Assembly: GCA_016933025.1 (NCBI GenBank)
Contig: JAFGBT010000028.1
Location: 1-64,000 of the forward strand
DNA from: Spirochaetota bacterium
GTDB taxonomy: Bacteria; Spirochaetota; UBA4802; UBA5550
DNA: 64,000 nucleotides
Direction of reading: 5' to 3'
The notes below the pieces were generated by a model that worked only from the letters and a program-made list of their open reading frames with translations, was not told the origin of the DNA and did not search any database. Position 1 is the stretch's first letter, and every line of letters begins with the position of its first letter. Both the position numbers and the translations under genes were made by a program. This document shows, piece after piece, positions 26,075 to 35,957 of the stretch.

Positions 26075-26728
26075 TCATGACAGGGGAATCCTCAATGACG
26101 CTATCGTTTTGTTGTCGGCTGATACGATGGTAAAATCCGCGCCACACGCGCCCATGCTCCGGAGCATCATGGAAATAAGTATGATCCCCAGACCGGCTCC
26201 CTCTTCCCCGTCCTCATCAGTCTCGCCATCCGTTGCCTCGAAGTACTCCGAAATATCGTTAAACCTGCTCGCGCATTCAATTTTATACTGCACGTTGATT
26301 TTTTCCCTCTCGGTCATTTCAACCGGGTTGGTCACATGTATGGTAAGGGCCCGATCGTCCGCATGAATGAGGACCTCGGCTTTCATTTCGAACCTTCTGG
26401 CGAGACCCTCCAGATACCCGGCGTTCTCCCTGTCAAGCTCAAGCTTGAAAAGTCTCAGGGCAATATCATAATCAATGATGCTTTCCGATCTGTTTTTAGA
26501 TGAATATCCTTCAAAATAGATGTTCTTGAAGTTGGCCTTGACCGCGTTTACCAGGAGTTCTTTCATGCAGGTATAGACTGGCGGGACCATCGAGGGGTTG
26601 TTATACTTCCTGAAAATCAGGGTGAGGACCTCCTTCATCCGCTGCTCGACATACTCGCTTACAGAATACGCGAGTATTTTTATTTTTTTATTGTTGTTGA
26701 TGGCCTCTTCTAAGGTCATGGCGCCCAT
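26075..26728 (-). CDS. GHKL (histidine kinase-like) ATPase domain protein
   Basis: 217 residues from ATG 26728, with GGAG upstream; a TTG further up (26764) is weaker. An N-box-like CMKELLVNAVKANFKN and a G2-like box GAGLGIILISMMLRSMG mark an HATPase fold. There is no His phosphotransfer domain. Residues 55-110 form an insertion before the lid. Anti-sigma kinases and solitary response-control proteins share this layout. No partner gene is adjacent; EcsC is divergent. Function not assigned. Confidence 0.7.
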   Translation of the reverse strand: MGAMTLEEAINNNKKIKILAYSVSEYVEQRMKEVLTLIFRKYNNPSMVPPVYTCMKELLVNAVKANFKNIYFEGYSSKNRSESIIDYDIALRLFKLELDRENAGYLEGLARRFEMKAEVLIHADDRALTIHVTNPVEMTEREKINVQYKIECASRFNDISEYFEATDGETDEDGEEGAGLGIILISMMLRSMGACGADFTIVSADNKTIASLRIPLS

Positions 26729-26848
26729 TCTTAATTCTCCGTCCCTCCCGGATCCTGCTGACAAACCGTTGTACCAAAGAACAATGAGGTATCCTTATAA
26801 TCAAGACAAATAACGGGGCGTCCCCCCTTATTAATTTCATAAGATTTA

Positions 26849-26877
26849 TTGACATATTCAATAAATTTATATAAATT
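26849..26877 (+). promoter_or_regulatory. Candidate promoter for EcsC gene
   Basis: Perfect -35 TTGACA (26849-26854) followed after 15-17 bases by TATAAATT (-10 region about 26870-26877) in very AT-rich DNA, about 50 bases before the ATG. Confidence 0.5.
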
Positions 26878-26924
26878 TTTTAAGAGTTTGATGCTTGTCC
26901 AAAATTATTAATAGTGTGTTTTGA

Positions 26925-27830
26925 ATGAATTACACTCCATACGAAGCAGAAGTGCTCCGTGAAATCGGAGAATGGGAAGAGTCAAAGCCGGGGATAATAG
27001 CTATGGCCGTTGATGCCGTCGGCACGCCGATCAGCATGATGATCGACAAGGCGCCAGGTTCCGTGATACATGTTACGGGGAGGGCCGTTCTCGGCTTCAT
27101 GGAAATGCTCAGGGACATTTCCTACTGGACCTACTCGGAGAAAGACCTGATTAAAGAAGCCGGGAAGGCCGGTATTCGCATTAATGCAATCAGTGAACTT
27201 GCCGGACAGGATCTCCTGCTCCTCGACAGGATAGCGCGCAGGTATTTCAGTTCCAACAAATTGATCGCGGCGCTTGAAGGAGCCGGATGCGGGCTGGGCG
27301 GACTTGCTCTCATCGCCGCTGACATCCCCGCTCTTTTCGCGATCGCCTTCCGCTCGATACAGCAGATCGGAGCGTCTTACGGCTTCGACATGAAAGACCC
27401 CGACATGCTCCCGATCATCATGAGCGTGTTCCATGCCGGCAGCGGAATTTCGGTGGCTGCAAAATCGTCGCTCCTTGCCGACATGAGCAGGGCCGCCCCT
27501 GTGCTGGCGGGCAAGGCCGTCTACGGCAAGATCGCCGGAAGAACCAAAACGGCCCTTATCGTCGACATGTTCCAGCAGTATCTGAGGAACCTGCCGGCGC
27601 ACCTGGCTGAAAACCTATCGAAAAGAAAGCTCGGCCAGGCCATACCGGTTATCGGCGCTGTCGTCAGCGCGGGATTCAATTACTGGTTCATGAGCAATGT
27701 CGTACTATCGGCATACATGATTTTCAGGAAACTGCACATCGAGAGAAAATACGCCGCGACACCGGACCGGCAGCGTACGCCCTCCCTTTTCAGGATCATT
27801 AAAAGCAGATTTATTACGGATAATTTCTGA
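26925..27830 (+). CDS. EcsC family protein
   Basis: 301 residues. EcsC-type features: MNYTPYEAEVLREIGEWEE at the start, the Gly/Ala-rich ALEGAGCGLGGLALIAADIPALFAIA segment, IQQIGASYGFD and VGAVVSAGFNYWFM near the end. EcsC is tied to an ABC exporter in Bacillus, but family biochemistry is unknown. Amphipathic and hydrophobic stretches suggest membrane contact. Followed after 9 bases by an unknown gene. Confidence 0.88.
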   Translation: MNYTPYEAEVLREIGEWEESKPGIIAMAVDAVGTPISMMIDKAPGSVIHVTGRAVLGFMEMLRDISYWTYSEKDLIKEAGKAGIRINAISELAGQDLLLLDRIARRYFSSNKLIAALEGAGCGLGGLALIAADIPALFAIAFRSIQQIGASYGFDMKDPDMLPIIMSVFHAGSGISVAAKSSLLADMSRAAPVLAGKAVYGKIAGRTKTALIVDMFQQYLRNLPAHLAENLSKRKLGQAIPVIGAVVSAGFNYWFMSNVVLSAYMIFRKLHIERKYAATPDRQRTPSLFRIIKSRFITDNF

Positions 27831-27839
27831 CGGCGTCCA

Positions 27840-28415
27840 ATGGTCTATATCATAGGCGTCGACCACCTCGTCCAGTACAACGGTCCGGTCCCGGATTCTC
27901 TGAGGGCCGATTTCAGGGATTACATCATACATAAAGCGCGCGATTTGAAGATCGTGCTGATCGCCGAAGAGTTCAGCGAGGAAGCGCTCCATGAGGTGTA
28001 CCATGCAACCTCGGATACGGCCCGGGAAGCCGCCGTGATGCTTGGCATCGAGCACAGGTACTGCGATCCGAGCGAGGCTGACCTGAGGAAATTAGGGATA
28101 CCCTATTACGCGGAGGTTCGCGATCGTGTTAAACGGGACCGGGGCATTACCGCCGCCTTTATACTTGACGATGCCCTTAGAAAAGATGTCGAACGCGAAA
28201 CCAGGGAGATTGTTCGGAGCCACTGGAGTGCCAGAGAGCGGTTCTGGCATAAACGGATATTCGACCGAATTGATTCGCCTGTGCTATTCATTTGCGGCCA
28301 TGAACACGCCGTTAGCTTCCAAAAACTCCTGATCGAACAGGGGCATCACGCTGAAGTCATAGAACCGTTCTGGAAAAGAGAATTGTTCGTCGATTACAGC
28401 AAGATAAATCTATAA
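27840..28415 (+). CDS. Hypothetical protein downstream of EcsC
   Basis: 191 residues, no signal peptide or membrane helix. It starts MVYIIGVDHLVQYNG and has IVLIAEEFSEEALHE, a segment GIEHRYCDPSEADLRKLGIP and near the end VLFICGHEHAVSFQKLL. Alternation of hydrophobic strands (VYIIGV, KIVLIAEE, PVLFICG) with helices suggests an alpha/beta fold. The conserved-looking GHEH and HRYCDP could bind metal. No family recognised with confidence. Probably cotranscribed with the EcsC gene. Confidence 0.75.
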   Translation: MVYIIGVDHLVQYNGPVPDSLRADFRDYIIHKARDLKIVLIAEEFSEEALHEVYHATSDTAREAAVMLGIEHRYCDPSEADLRKLGIPYYAEVRDRVKRDRGITAAFILDDALRKDVERETREIVRSHWSARERFWHKRIFDRIDSPVLFICGHEHAVSFQKLLIEQGHHAEVIEPFWKRELFVDYSKINL

Positions 28416-28666
28416 CACTTGCATTAAGAAAGCTTTATTGATATTATTATCAGGCACAATGGCCGATTATTAATATATATTAAATATAACTTTAATATAC
28501 ATATTTTTGTGTACTATAACTACATTATGACCAATTTATTTTAAACAATTATTTATTTTTGTATACATATTATTTATTTTAATTATAATATGATATATTA
28601 ATTTTAAATTTTAATATCAAAATGTTACTCTATTGAAAAAAAATTATTACATTAAAAACGATTGCC

Positions 28667-31300
28667 ATGAAACATAACACCACATCACCAAACAAATTAT
28701 TTTTAGAGATACTCCCCGATTACATATCATACACTGAAATCGGATCTCTTTTTTCAAGAGAGCGTTTAAAGCTCCTCACTCAGACAAACATCAGGACCGT
28801 ATTCATTATCGCCTCCGAGCCGGTGGATTCACAGGTTTACCTGTACCTCACCAACACCTTTAACAGGGCTGGCATCCAGGTGCTCAGCTTTTACTATGAC
28901 CGGCCCGATGTACAGCATATAAATACCCTGCGTTCGGCCGTCAACGACCTGAACAGATCCCTCGCGCGCGGGGGATGCCTGGTAATATCCTATCGGAGCA
29001 GGTTTGCAGTTCCACTAATTGCATGCATTCATATCGCAAGCGGCAAGAGCGTCGACGAGGCGATCGCTTCCGTGCAGACGATCGGCAAGGGAGCCTCCGA
29101 CCTCGGTCACTTCAGGCCCGTGCTCGATCGCTTTTATGAAAGCCTTTCGCGTCCGGTTGACGACTCTCGCATCGTCCGCGACGCCATAAAAATTGAAAAG
29201 AACGCTCCGGTGCGCCCCGCCCCGATGCCGACTCTCAGCGACTCTGGACCAGTCCCCGCTGCTGCGGCGCCATCACCCCAGCCTGCCGCGCCGCGTGTGC
29301 CGGCATCAGAACCAAAAGTTGAAAAAAAACCGGAAGCAAAGCGGGCTAAAAAACAGGAGCCTGTAAAAGAAACAGTAAAAGCCGAAGCCGGCACTGCGCC
29401 CCCGGAAGCGCCTCCGGTGGCCCTCACCGCATCAAAAACCGGTCCATTTTACCGCTCTATCCGCTTCAAGCTGATATCGATCATATCGATTATTATCATT
29501 GCCGCCCTTTCCGGTGTGATTTTTCTGGCAAGTTATTTCTTCAAGAACGACAATATGGTCCGTGTTCAGGAAAGCAACCTGCAGATATCCGAGGTCATCG
29601 CCCTGAAAATCAAATCTGAAATTGAAAAATACCAGCTAATTTCCTCGGTCATGCTCAAAGAAAAGAAGGAAAGCATTTCCGGCTATGAAAATCTTATTGA
29701 TACCGGCCGCAGGGAAATCGCGTTCGCCGGGATCGTCAATAAATCCGGCCCAAAGGGCGGCGAAGCCTTTGCGAAAACATTCTACAATAAGCCGCTCCTC
29801 AACAAGTTCGTTATATCCGACAGAGACATTCAAACGGTCAATGACGCCAGCGCTAAACTTTTCCAGCTTTCTTTTGCTGGAGAATACCTTATCAACAACA
29901 TATCCCCCTATGTAAATCATCCGGTATTTTCATTGATCTTTCCGTATGAACATGACGCTTCCGGGGCGGTCTCATCGATCATGGTCAGCTATATCACTCT
30001 CGACAATCTCATGAAAACCTTCCAGGCGACCGGGATAACCAGGGTGATGATGGTAAACTACAAGGGCGAGGTGATCGCCCACCCGGACGAGAACATCGTC
30101 AAGGCCGGCGCCGATCTATCCACGGTTCCCATATGCAGCATGATGATGAAGAGCAAGATCGACAACGGTCAGACCCGATTCAAGGACGACAATTCCGTTT
30201 ATTATCTGGGATCGTTCAAAAAGATCGACACTGGCGGCTTCGGAATCATCGCCACGGCTGAAGAGAAAAAGGCCTTCGAGGCCGTCTATGATATCCAGCG
30301 CCGGAACATACTTATCATGGCGATCGTCCTAACCGGCGCCATCCTGGTGATCTTCTTTTTCGGTAAGACCATCACGACACCGATTGTCCGCCTGGTGTGG
30401 GCGACGAAAAAGATCATCGAGGGGCAGTACCGTGTCGACATCGTCCCGACGACGAAAGACGAGATCGGACAGCTCACCAGCACCTTCATAGAAATGGGGA
30501 AAGGCCTGGAGGAGAGGGAAAAGATCAAGAGCGCTTTCGGCAAGTTCGTCAACAAGGACATCGCCGAGGCCGCGCTCCGCGACGAGCTCCGCCTCGGTGG
30601 GGAGCGCAAAACGGTCGCCATACTCTTTTCTGATATTCGCGCCTTTACTTCCATATCGGAGAGCCTCGAGCCGGAGGAGGTCGTCGAGTTCCTCAACATG
30701 TACATGACCAAGATGGTGGCGTGCGTCGAAAATGCCGACGGCATCGTCGACAAATTCATCGGCGACGCCATCATGGCCGTCTGGGGGACGCCAATTTCGA
30801 AGGGCAACGACACTGAAAACGCCCTCAACAGCGCGCTCATGATGCGCCACGAGCTTATACATTTCAACAAGGACAGGGGCGGGCCGCGCAAACCGTACAT
30901 CAGAATCGGCGTCGGCATCAACACCGGTACGGTTCTGGCCGGTCAGATCGGCTCCGAAGACCGCATGGAATACACGGTTATCGGCGACCCTGTCAACCTC
31001 GCCTCCCGTATCGAGGCCCTCAACAAGCCGTTCGGGACCGATGTGCTAATCAGCGAGGATTCATACAAGCTTGTCAGGGACATATTCGCCGTTGAGAAAA
31101 TGAGGCAAATCAAGGTCAAGGGCAAGATTGAGCCGCAGCAGATTTACGCGGTGCTGGGCCGCCTGGACGACGCTACCCGCCCCAAATCGCTTGCCGAGCT
31201 CCAGACGATCCTGGGGATTGAACATAAAGCCCTCTCTGATGAGGCCATGGACCAGCTGCTGGATCGCGGCGAAGAGAAATATGAGATTATCGAAAAGTGA
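28667..31300 (+). CDS. Membrane adenylate cyclase with N-terminal pseudo-phosphatase-like domain
   Basis: 877 residues. Residues about 20-150 have the layout of a dual-specificity phosphatase, but the P-loop place reads VISYRSRFAV (103-115) instead of HCxxGxxR, so it would be inactive. A Pro/Ala/Lys-rich linker follows (185-255), then a membrane helix (about 269-292), a periplasmic sensor of about 250 residues, a second helix, HAMP, and a class III cyclase domain. Cyclase residues are intact: ILFSDIRAFT (metal Asp), DKFIGDAIMAVWG (Lys and metal Asp) and DPVNLASRIEAL (Asn, Arg). Lys and Thr (EYTVIGD) at the specificity positions favour ATP. First gene of a unit with a FecR-domain protein and a barrel. 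The 250 bases upstream are extremely AT-rich. Confidence 0.88.
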   Translation: MKHNTTSPNKLFLEILPDYISYTEIGSLFSRERLKLLTQTNIRTVFIIASEPVDSQVYLYLTNTFNRAGIQVLSFYYDRPDVQHINTLRSAVNDLNRSLARGGCLVISYRSRFAVPLIACIHIASGKSVDEAIASVQTIGKGASDLGHFRPVLDRFYESLSRPVDDSRIVRDAIKIEKNAPVRPAPMPTLSDSGPVPAAAAPSPQPAAPRVPASEPKVEKKPEAKRAKKQEPVKETVKAEAGTAPPEAPPVALTASKTGPFYRSIRFKLISIISIIIIAALSGVIFLASYFFKNDNMVRVQESNLQISEVIALKIKSEIEKYQLISSVMLKEKKESISGYENLIDTGRREIAFAGIVNKSGPKGGEAFAKTFYNKPLLNKFVISDRDIQTVNDASAKLFQLSFAGEYLINNISPYVNHPVFSLIFPYEHDASGAVSSIMVSYITLDNLMKTFQATGITRVMMVNYKGEVIAHPDENIVKAGADLSTVPICSMMMKSKIDNGQTRFKDDNSVYYLGSFKKIDTGGFGIIATAEEKKAFEAVYDIQRRNILIMAIVLTGAILVIFFFGKTITTPIVRLVWATKKIIEGQYRVDIVPTTKDEIGQLTSTFIEMGKGLEEREKIKSAFGKFVNKDIAEAALRDELRLGGERKTVAILFSDIRAFTSISESLEPEEVVEFLNMYMTKMVACVENADGIVDKFIGDAIMAVWGTPISKGNDTENALNSALMMRHELIHFNKDRGGPRKPYIRIGVGINTGTVLAGQIGSEDRMEYTVIGDPVNLASRIEALNKPFGTDVLISEDSYKLVRDIFAVEKMRQIKVKGKIEPQQIYAVLGRLDDATRPKSLAELQTILGIEHKALSDEAMDQLLDRGEEKYEIIEK

Positions 31301-33431
31301 CATTATAACCGTAACGCTCGGGATAACCATCATGGCCGTGCTGAGCTATCTCCTCTACCTCGATATCACCAGGGGCTCCGGTCCCGGCAGCACCGAGCTC
31401 ATAGGCAAGATCGCGGCAAAGCGCAACATGGCTGAACGCAAGTATTCGGCCCAGGTCGTCTGGAACGAGGTGTTCAAGGACTCCGATCTGTACAACTATG
31501 ATACCATACGCACAGCAGATCGTTCGGAAGCGGTCATACGCCTCAAGGACGGCACCGAGATCACCCTCAACGAGAACAGCATGATTCTTCTGGTATATTC
31601 CGAGAAAGAGATCGACATCAAGTTCATACAGGGGACCATGAACGCCAAACAGTCAGAGGTGAAAGGCGCCACGCCGCAGAAAATCAACATCGAATCCGGC
31701 GATTCGAAAATATCCCTCAAGGACGGCGACGTGAGTCTTGCACAGGACATGGATAACACACTCCAGGTTACGGTGAACCGCGGTACCGCCACCCTAAAAA
31801 CCGACAAGGAAGAGAAGGTCATCAAAGAAAACCAGAACATAATGGCCAGCGAGGATGAAATACGGCTGTTTGATCTCACCATCAAGCTCATAGCACCAGA
31901 AAACAACCGCTACCTGCAGTCCGTCAGAAACAAGGCCGCCGTAAAATTCTCATGGGAAATGCCGCGCGGCGCATACACCACCTTTCTCGAGATAGCCAAT
32001 AACTCCGCGGTCAGCGATCCCACCATCAAAAAAGAGGTCCGGGGCGCGGCCTCCGAGCTCACCCTACCCGACGGGGTGTATTACTGGAGGGTAACCGCCG
32101 TCAATGCCGCGACCAAAAAAGTTGAGATGAGCGAAATACGCAAGGTTTCCATACTCGACAACAGGCCAGTTACCCTTATAGCACCGGCCAACAAAACGCT
32201 GATAAAATACCGTGACGCCAATCCGCTGATCAATTTCCTCTGGTCCAGAAACGAAAACTTTTCCCGTTATAATCTGGTTATATCCGGCAGTGCCGATATG
32301 GCCAAACCGGTGATCGACACCACGGTCGAGGGTAACAAAATTTCACTCAGCACTTTAACGCGAGGGACCTATTTCTGGAGAGTGGGCAACGTCCAGGAAA
32401 ATGATCAGATTGAAAGCCGGGCGGTCTCCCCTGTCTTTACCTTTACTATCTCTAAAACCGACAAGCTTGAGCCGCCCGAACCGCTCTACCCGGCCGATAA
32501 AAAGTCGATTCACCCCATGTCAATCGTCCAGAAAGGCCTCGGCTTTTCCTGGATCAAACCAAGCTCGATCCCGCTGACTGAGATTACCATAGCCCGTGAT
32601 CGCGATCTTTCAACAGTATTGATCAAGAAACGAATTGATGAAAATTTCATCAGGTTCTTTGATAAATTCGAGGTGGGGGACTACTACTGGGGCCTCAAGG
32701 GAATAATGCGCGATGGCTCAACGACCGATCCCTCCCGGGTAATGCGCTTCAGGGTGGTTGAACATGGCTCAATCTCCCTCATAGAACCGAAAAACGGGAC
32801 GGTGATCGTTACCAATGACGCGGACACGGGGAGCAAAATTAATTTCACCTGGTCAAAGACGGACATCGAAGGCGCGTATATTGTTCAGCTTGCCAGGGAC
32901 AAAAACTTCAAGGAAATTTTCAAGGAGACGACCATATCCGGCCTTTCAACCGAACTTTCCGGCATCATCAAGGGGCGCTATTTCTGGCGAGTAAAGCTGA
33001 TCGACGATGCCAAGGCCGTGTTGCTCGTCAGCCCTGAACATACCTTCGAATTACTGAGCCTGCTCACTCCTCCTGCGGCGATTGGTCCGCTCCAGGGGAG
33101 CACGGTGGACATGCTCAAACGCGATACCCTTGATTTCTCCTGGAAACCCGTGCGGGGGGCTAACCTTTATAAAATCGGCCTGTACCAGGTCAAGGGCCTG
33201 ATCAAATACTCGATCGCCAACATGGAAACCAGGAATACTCTTTACAAATTTGGAGATTTAAAGAAGCTTGATGTAGGTAAGTTCGTCTGGACGCTCCAGG
33301 CCGTCGAGACCGATCCCGCTACCAACCGCGTCAGGCGGCAGAGTGACGAAATACAGATACCGTTTAAAATCACTCTCGGGATCAGGGACGATTTTCAATT
33401 TAAAGTGCCTGAAATCATTCACACAGAGTGA
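31281..33431 (+). CDS. FecR-domain protein with repeated beta-sandwich-like modules
   Basis: 716 residues from ATG 31281 (MRLSKSDIITVTLG), overlapping the cyclase by 20 bp; GAAGAGA lies upstream. One N-terminal membrane segment (residues 8-27) acts as anchor or signal. A FecR domain covers about residues 55-200 (DTIRTADRSEAVIRLKDGTE, QVTVNRGTATLKT). The rest repeats modules ending in YYWRVTAV, YFWRVGNV, YYWGLKGI, YFWRVKLI and FVWTLQAV, each starting near LIAPxN, as in FN3-like repeats. FecR domains usually relay signals to sigma factors, but none is present here. Probably periplasmic. Confidence 0.88.
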   Translation: MRLSKSDIITVTLGITIMAVLSYLLYLDITRGSGPGSTELIGKIAAKRNMAERKYSAQVVWNEVFKDSDLYNYDTIRTADRSEAVIRLKDGTEITLNENSMILLVYSEKEIDIKFIQGTMNAKQSEVKGATPQKINIESGDSKISLKDGDVSLAQDMDNTLQVTVNRGTATLKTDKEEKVIKENQNIMASEDEIRLFDLTIKLIAPENNRYLQSVRNKAAVKFSWEMPRGAYTTFLEIANNSAVSDPTIKKEVRGAASELTLPDGVYYWRVTAVNAATKKVEMSEIRKVSILDNRPVTLIAPANKTLIKYRDANPLINFLWSRNENFSRYNLVISGSADMAKPVIDTTVEGNKISLSTLTRGTYFWRVGNVQENDQIESRAVSPVFTFTISKTDKLEPPEPLYPADKKSIHPMSIVQKGLGFSWIKPSSIPLTEITIARDRDLSTVLIKKRIDENFIRFFDKFEVGDYYWGLKGIMRDGSTTDPSRVMRFRVVEHGSISLIEPKNGTVIVTNDADTGSKINFTWSKTDIEGAYIVQLARDKNFKEIFKETTISGLSTELSGIIKGRYFWRVKLIDDAKAVLLVSPEHTFELLSLLTPPAAIGPLQGSTVDMLKRDTLDFSWKPVRGANLYKIGLYQVKGLIKYSIANMETRNTLYKFGDLKKLDVGKFVWTLQAVETDPATNRVRRQSDEIQIPFKITLGIRDDFQFKVPEIIHTE

Positions 33432-33436
33432 CGCCT

Positions 33437-34354
33437 ATGAAAAAAAGGAATATCGCATCAATTATAATATTTATCTTCGTGGCGGCAGCAATGCTTGCGA
33501 GTACGCGATCCGCGCTGGCCGAAGAAACCCAGTCCAAGCCAATCAGAATCAAATGGGAATCCGTCGAGGGTATTATAAAATTTATCGTCCAGATAAAGGA
33601 TCTGAGCGACGCGGTCGTTCTGGACAAGACCGTCGATGTTGAATATATCGATTTCACACTACCGCCGGGAAAGTATCTGATACGAATCGGCGCCATCAAC
33701 AAATTCGAAAAGCTAAGTTTCTGGACCGACTGGGACCAGATCGAAATCCGTAAATACGAGAAATCAAAATTCTTTTCAAACGAATACCCGGCCAAGGTCG
33801 GCCTGAAGATCAGCGCGGGAGTATCCTATAACATGATCCTGCCGCCATGGAACTCTCTCTACAAGAATTCCTCGTTCGACCTGAACTATCTGAACTATTT
33901 TGGAAGAATCGGCTTCCATTTCGGAAACTCAAAATACGTGAAAGCGGAAGGCTTCATGAAATACTTCGGGATCGAGCTCGAAGGCAGCTACTGCAGATAC
34001 GCCGGAACGGGAAACAAATTCTCCCAATTCCAGTCGAAGCTGCTTACGATTACCGGCGGGCCTAACTTTTTCATTAAAACGAACCTGAAGATTCCCCTCA
34101 ATTTTTACCTTCGGTTTGGCGGAGGCGCCTCATACTCATTTCAGGAATACACGCGCCGGAGTATATACGGCTATCCGTATCAGACGGGAACGGTGAAATC
34201 CCTCGATCCCTACGCGCGGGTAGGCGGCGCGATTGAACTCAATTTCCTTTACGCCCTGAGCCTCGATATTGGCGCCGATTATTACATCACGTTTTACCAG
34301 GATGAGTTCTTCCAGTCGCTCAGGTACTTTGCCATGATCGGGTTCAGGATATAA
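33437..34354 (+). CDS. Outer-membrane-like beta-barrel protein
   Basis: 305 residues from ATG 33437, 5 bases after the FecR gene stop. Clear signal peptide (MKKRNIASIIIFIFVAAAML, cut near SALA-EE). Residues about 30-110 look like another sandwich module (FTLPPGKYLIRIGAIN). From about 120 on, alternating strands rich in Tyr and Gly (YFGIELEGSYCRYAG, FYLRFGGGASYSF, YFAMIGFRI) and a C-terminal strand fit an 8-stranded barrel. It completes the cyclase-FecR-barrel unit. Exact family not recognised. Confidence 0.78.
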   Translation: MKKRNIASIIIFIFVAAAMLASTRSALAEETQSKPIRIKWESVEGIIKFIVQIKDLSDAVVLDKTVDVEYIDFTLPPGKYLIRIGAINKFEKLSFWTDWDQIEIRKYEKSKFFSNEYPAKVGLKISAGVSYNMILPPWNSLYKNSSFDLNYLNYFGRIGFHFGNSKYVKAEGFMKYFGIELEGSYCRYAGTGNKFSQFQSKLLTITGGPNFFIKTNLKIPLNFYLRFGGGASYSFQEYTRRSIYGYPYQTGTVKSLDPYARVGGAIELNFLYALSLDIGADYYITFYQDEFFQSLRYFAMIGFRI

Positions 34355-34394
34355 AGCCGCGCACCCGTTGCCGGTCATGCGGCGCCCGGAGTTT

Positions 34395-35957
34395 TCACGA
34401 CCATGCTATCTCTTCAACAGCGCCTTCGTTCCTGCTGGTGAGGCAGCCGAGCCTGAAAAGTCGCTCCACCTCCCCGGAAACGACATCCTTTCGCAACCCG
34501 GAATTCTCCGTGACGTAATTGACGAAATTTTCCACACCACCGCCGTCGTTATTCGCCAGGGCGTAGCGCTCGACCAATTCCTCCCTGATGAGCCTGTTGT
34601 TGAAGTCTATCGATATTATATTGTTGACCATTTCCTGATTGACCGGCGTCAGCGTCTCTCCGTGCTCGTGCTTTTCCAGCTCGCAGAGTATCATCCTGTT
34701 AATGCCCTCGTTGAATTCACCGACAATCCGGTCGACATCCTGATGCGGGAGGTGGATGGATTCGCACACCGACCTGTTCGCATCATACTTGTCCCAGTCG
34801 CTTGTCAAGATTCGCATGCCGTAATCGGCGGCCTTCTCGCGCACCTCGGTGCCGGGAAATGGCGCAAGGATATGAAACCCATAGCTCCTGCACTGCGCCC
34901 GGGCGAATTCCATCGTCTGCCGGACGGTTTCCGGTGTTTCCCCCGGGAGGCCCATGATATACGAGGCCATGGGGACAACGCCCACCTCGCTGCATAGTCT
35001 TATTGCCTTTTCAATTTTTTCTAGAGTAATTTTTTTCTTTATACGATCGAGTATCTCCTGAACGCCGCTTTCTATTCCGAAACAGAGCATGGTGCACCCC
35101 GCGGCCTTCATCACCTCAAGAAGTTCCCTGTTCACCGTGTCGACGCGCGCAAATGCGGTCCAGTCGTGCCTGATTCCCCGCCTCATGATCTCCTCGCAGA
35201 TCTGTATGCACCGTCTCTTGTTAGAGGTGAACAGGTCGTCAACGATATTGATCTGCCTGAATCCCTGCTTGGAAAGCATCTCGAATTCGTCGGCCACCCG
35301 CTGTATATCGTAATATCTCACACGCCGCCCGACCATTTTGGAACCGACGCAGAATATGCATTCGTATGGACATCCCCGCGAGGTAATCATGTTAAGGGGA
35401 AAGCCGAGCGCCTTATACTTGCTGAGCTGGACGAGATGGCGCGCGGGATACGGAAGGACATTGATATCCTGAATAAAATCCCTTTTCTCATTGTGCGCGA
35501 TTTCAGCTCCGTCGCGGTATGATAGTCCCCTGATCCGGCTGAATGCCTCCCTGTTTTCCAGGTTCCCGAGAAGCTCGACGGTTGTCATCTCCCCTTCCCC
35601 GCGCACGATCGCGTCCAGAAAGAGGTTTTCAGCAAGAATCTCCTGGGCATCGAACGAAACGTGCGGCCCGCCCATGACGATTAATGAGCCGGGCGATTCC
35701 TCCCTGCACTCCCCGAGTATGGCAAGGGCGCCCTTTACGTTCATGGTCACTGCGGTGGCTCCGATCATATCAGGCTTGAAATCGCCTATGATCCTTTTTA
35801 TACGCCCGCGTGAATACGGATTCACAATATAATCCTCAATCAAAACATCTGCGCCGTTTTGAATGAGGTACGCCGCGAGAGACATGAGTCCGAACGGCGG
35901 GGACGGTGACTCTTCCAGCGGATATGGCGGATTTATCAGCAAAACCCTTTTCTTCAT
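34395..35957 (-). CDS. B12-binding-domain radical SAM protein
   Basis: 520 residues. An N-terminal cobalamin-binding-like domain (about 1-140; INPPYPLEESPSPPFGLMSL, VMGGPHVSF) precedes a radical SAM domain with the cluster motif SRGCPYECIFC (CxxxCxxC, about residue 193). Such enzymes methylate or rearrange unreactive carbons in natural-product and lipid pathways. The cobalamin His motif is not evident. Monocistronic, convergent with the barrel gene. Confidence 0.9.
   Translation of the reverse strand: MKKRVLLINPPYPLEESPSPPFGLMSLAAYLIQNGADVLIEDYIVNPYSRGRIKRIIGDFKPDMIGATAVTMNVKGALAILGECREESPGSLIVMGGPHVSFDAQEILAENLFLDAIVRGEGEMTTVELLGNLENREAFSRIRGLSYRDGAEIAHNEKRDFIQDINVLPYPARHLVQLSKYKALGFPLNMITSRGCPYECIFCVGSKMVGRRVRYYDIQRVADEFEMLSKQGFRQINIVDDLFTSNKRRCIQICEEIMRRGIRHDWTAFARVDTVNRELLEVMKAAGCTMLCFGIESGVQEILDRIKKKITLEKIEKAIRLCSEVGVVPMASYIMGLPGETPETVRQTMEFARAQCRSYGFHILAPFPGTEVREKAADYGMRILTSDWDKYDANRSVCESIHLPHQDVDRIVGEFNEGINRMILCELEKHEHGETLTPVNQEMVNNIISIDFNNRLIREELVERYALANNDGGGVENFVNYVTENSGLRKDVVSGEVERLFRLGCLTSRNEGAVEEIAWS

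Noticed and set aside
29134..29427. Minus-strand frame opposite the Pro/Ala-rich linker of the cyclase
   Set aside because: Low-complexity shadow of the coding strand.
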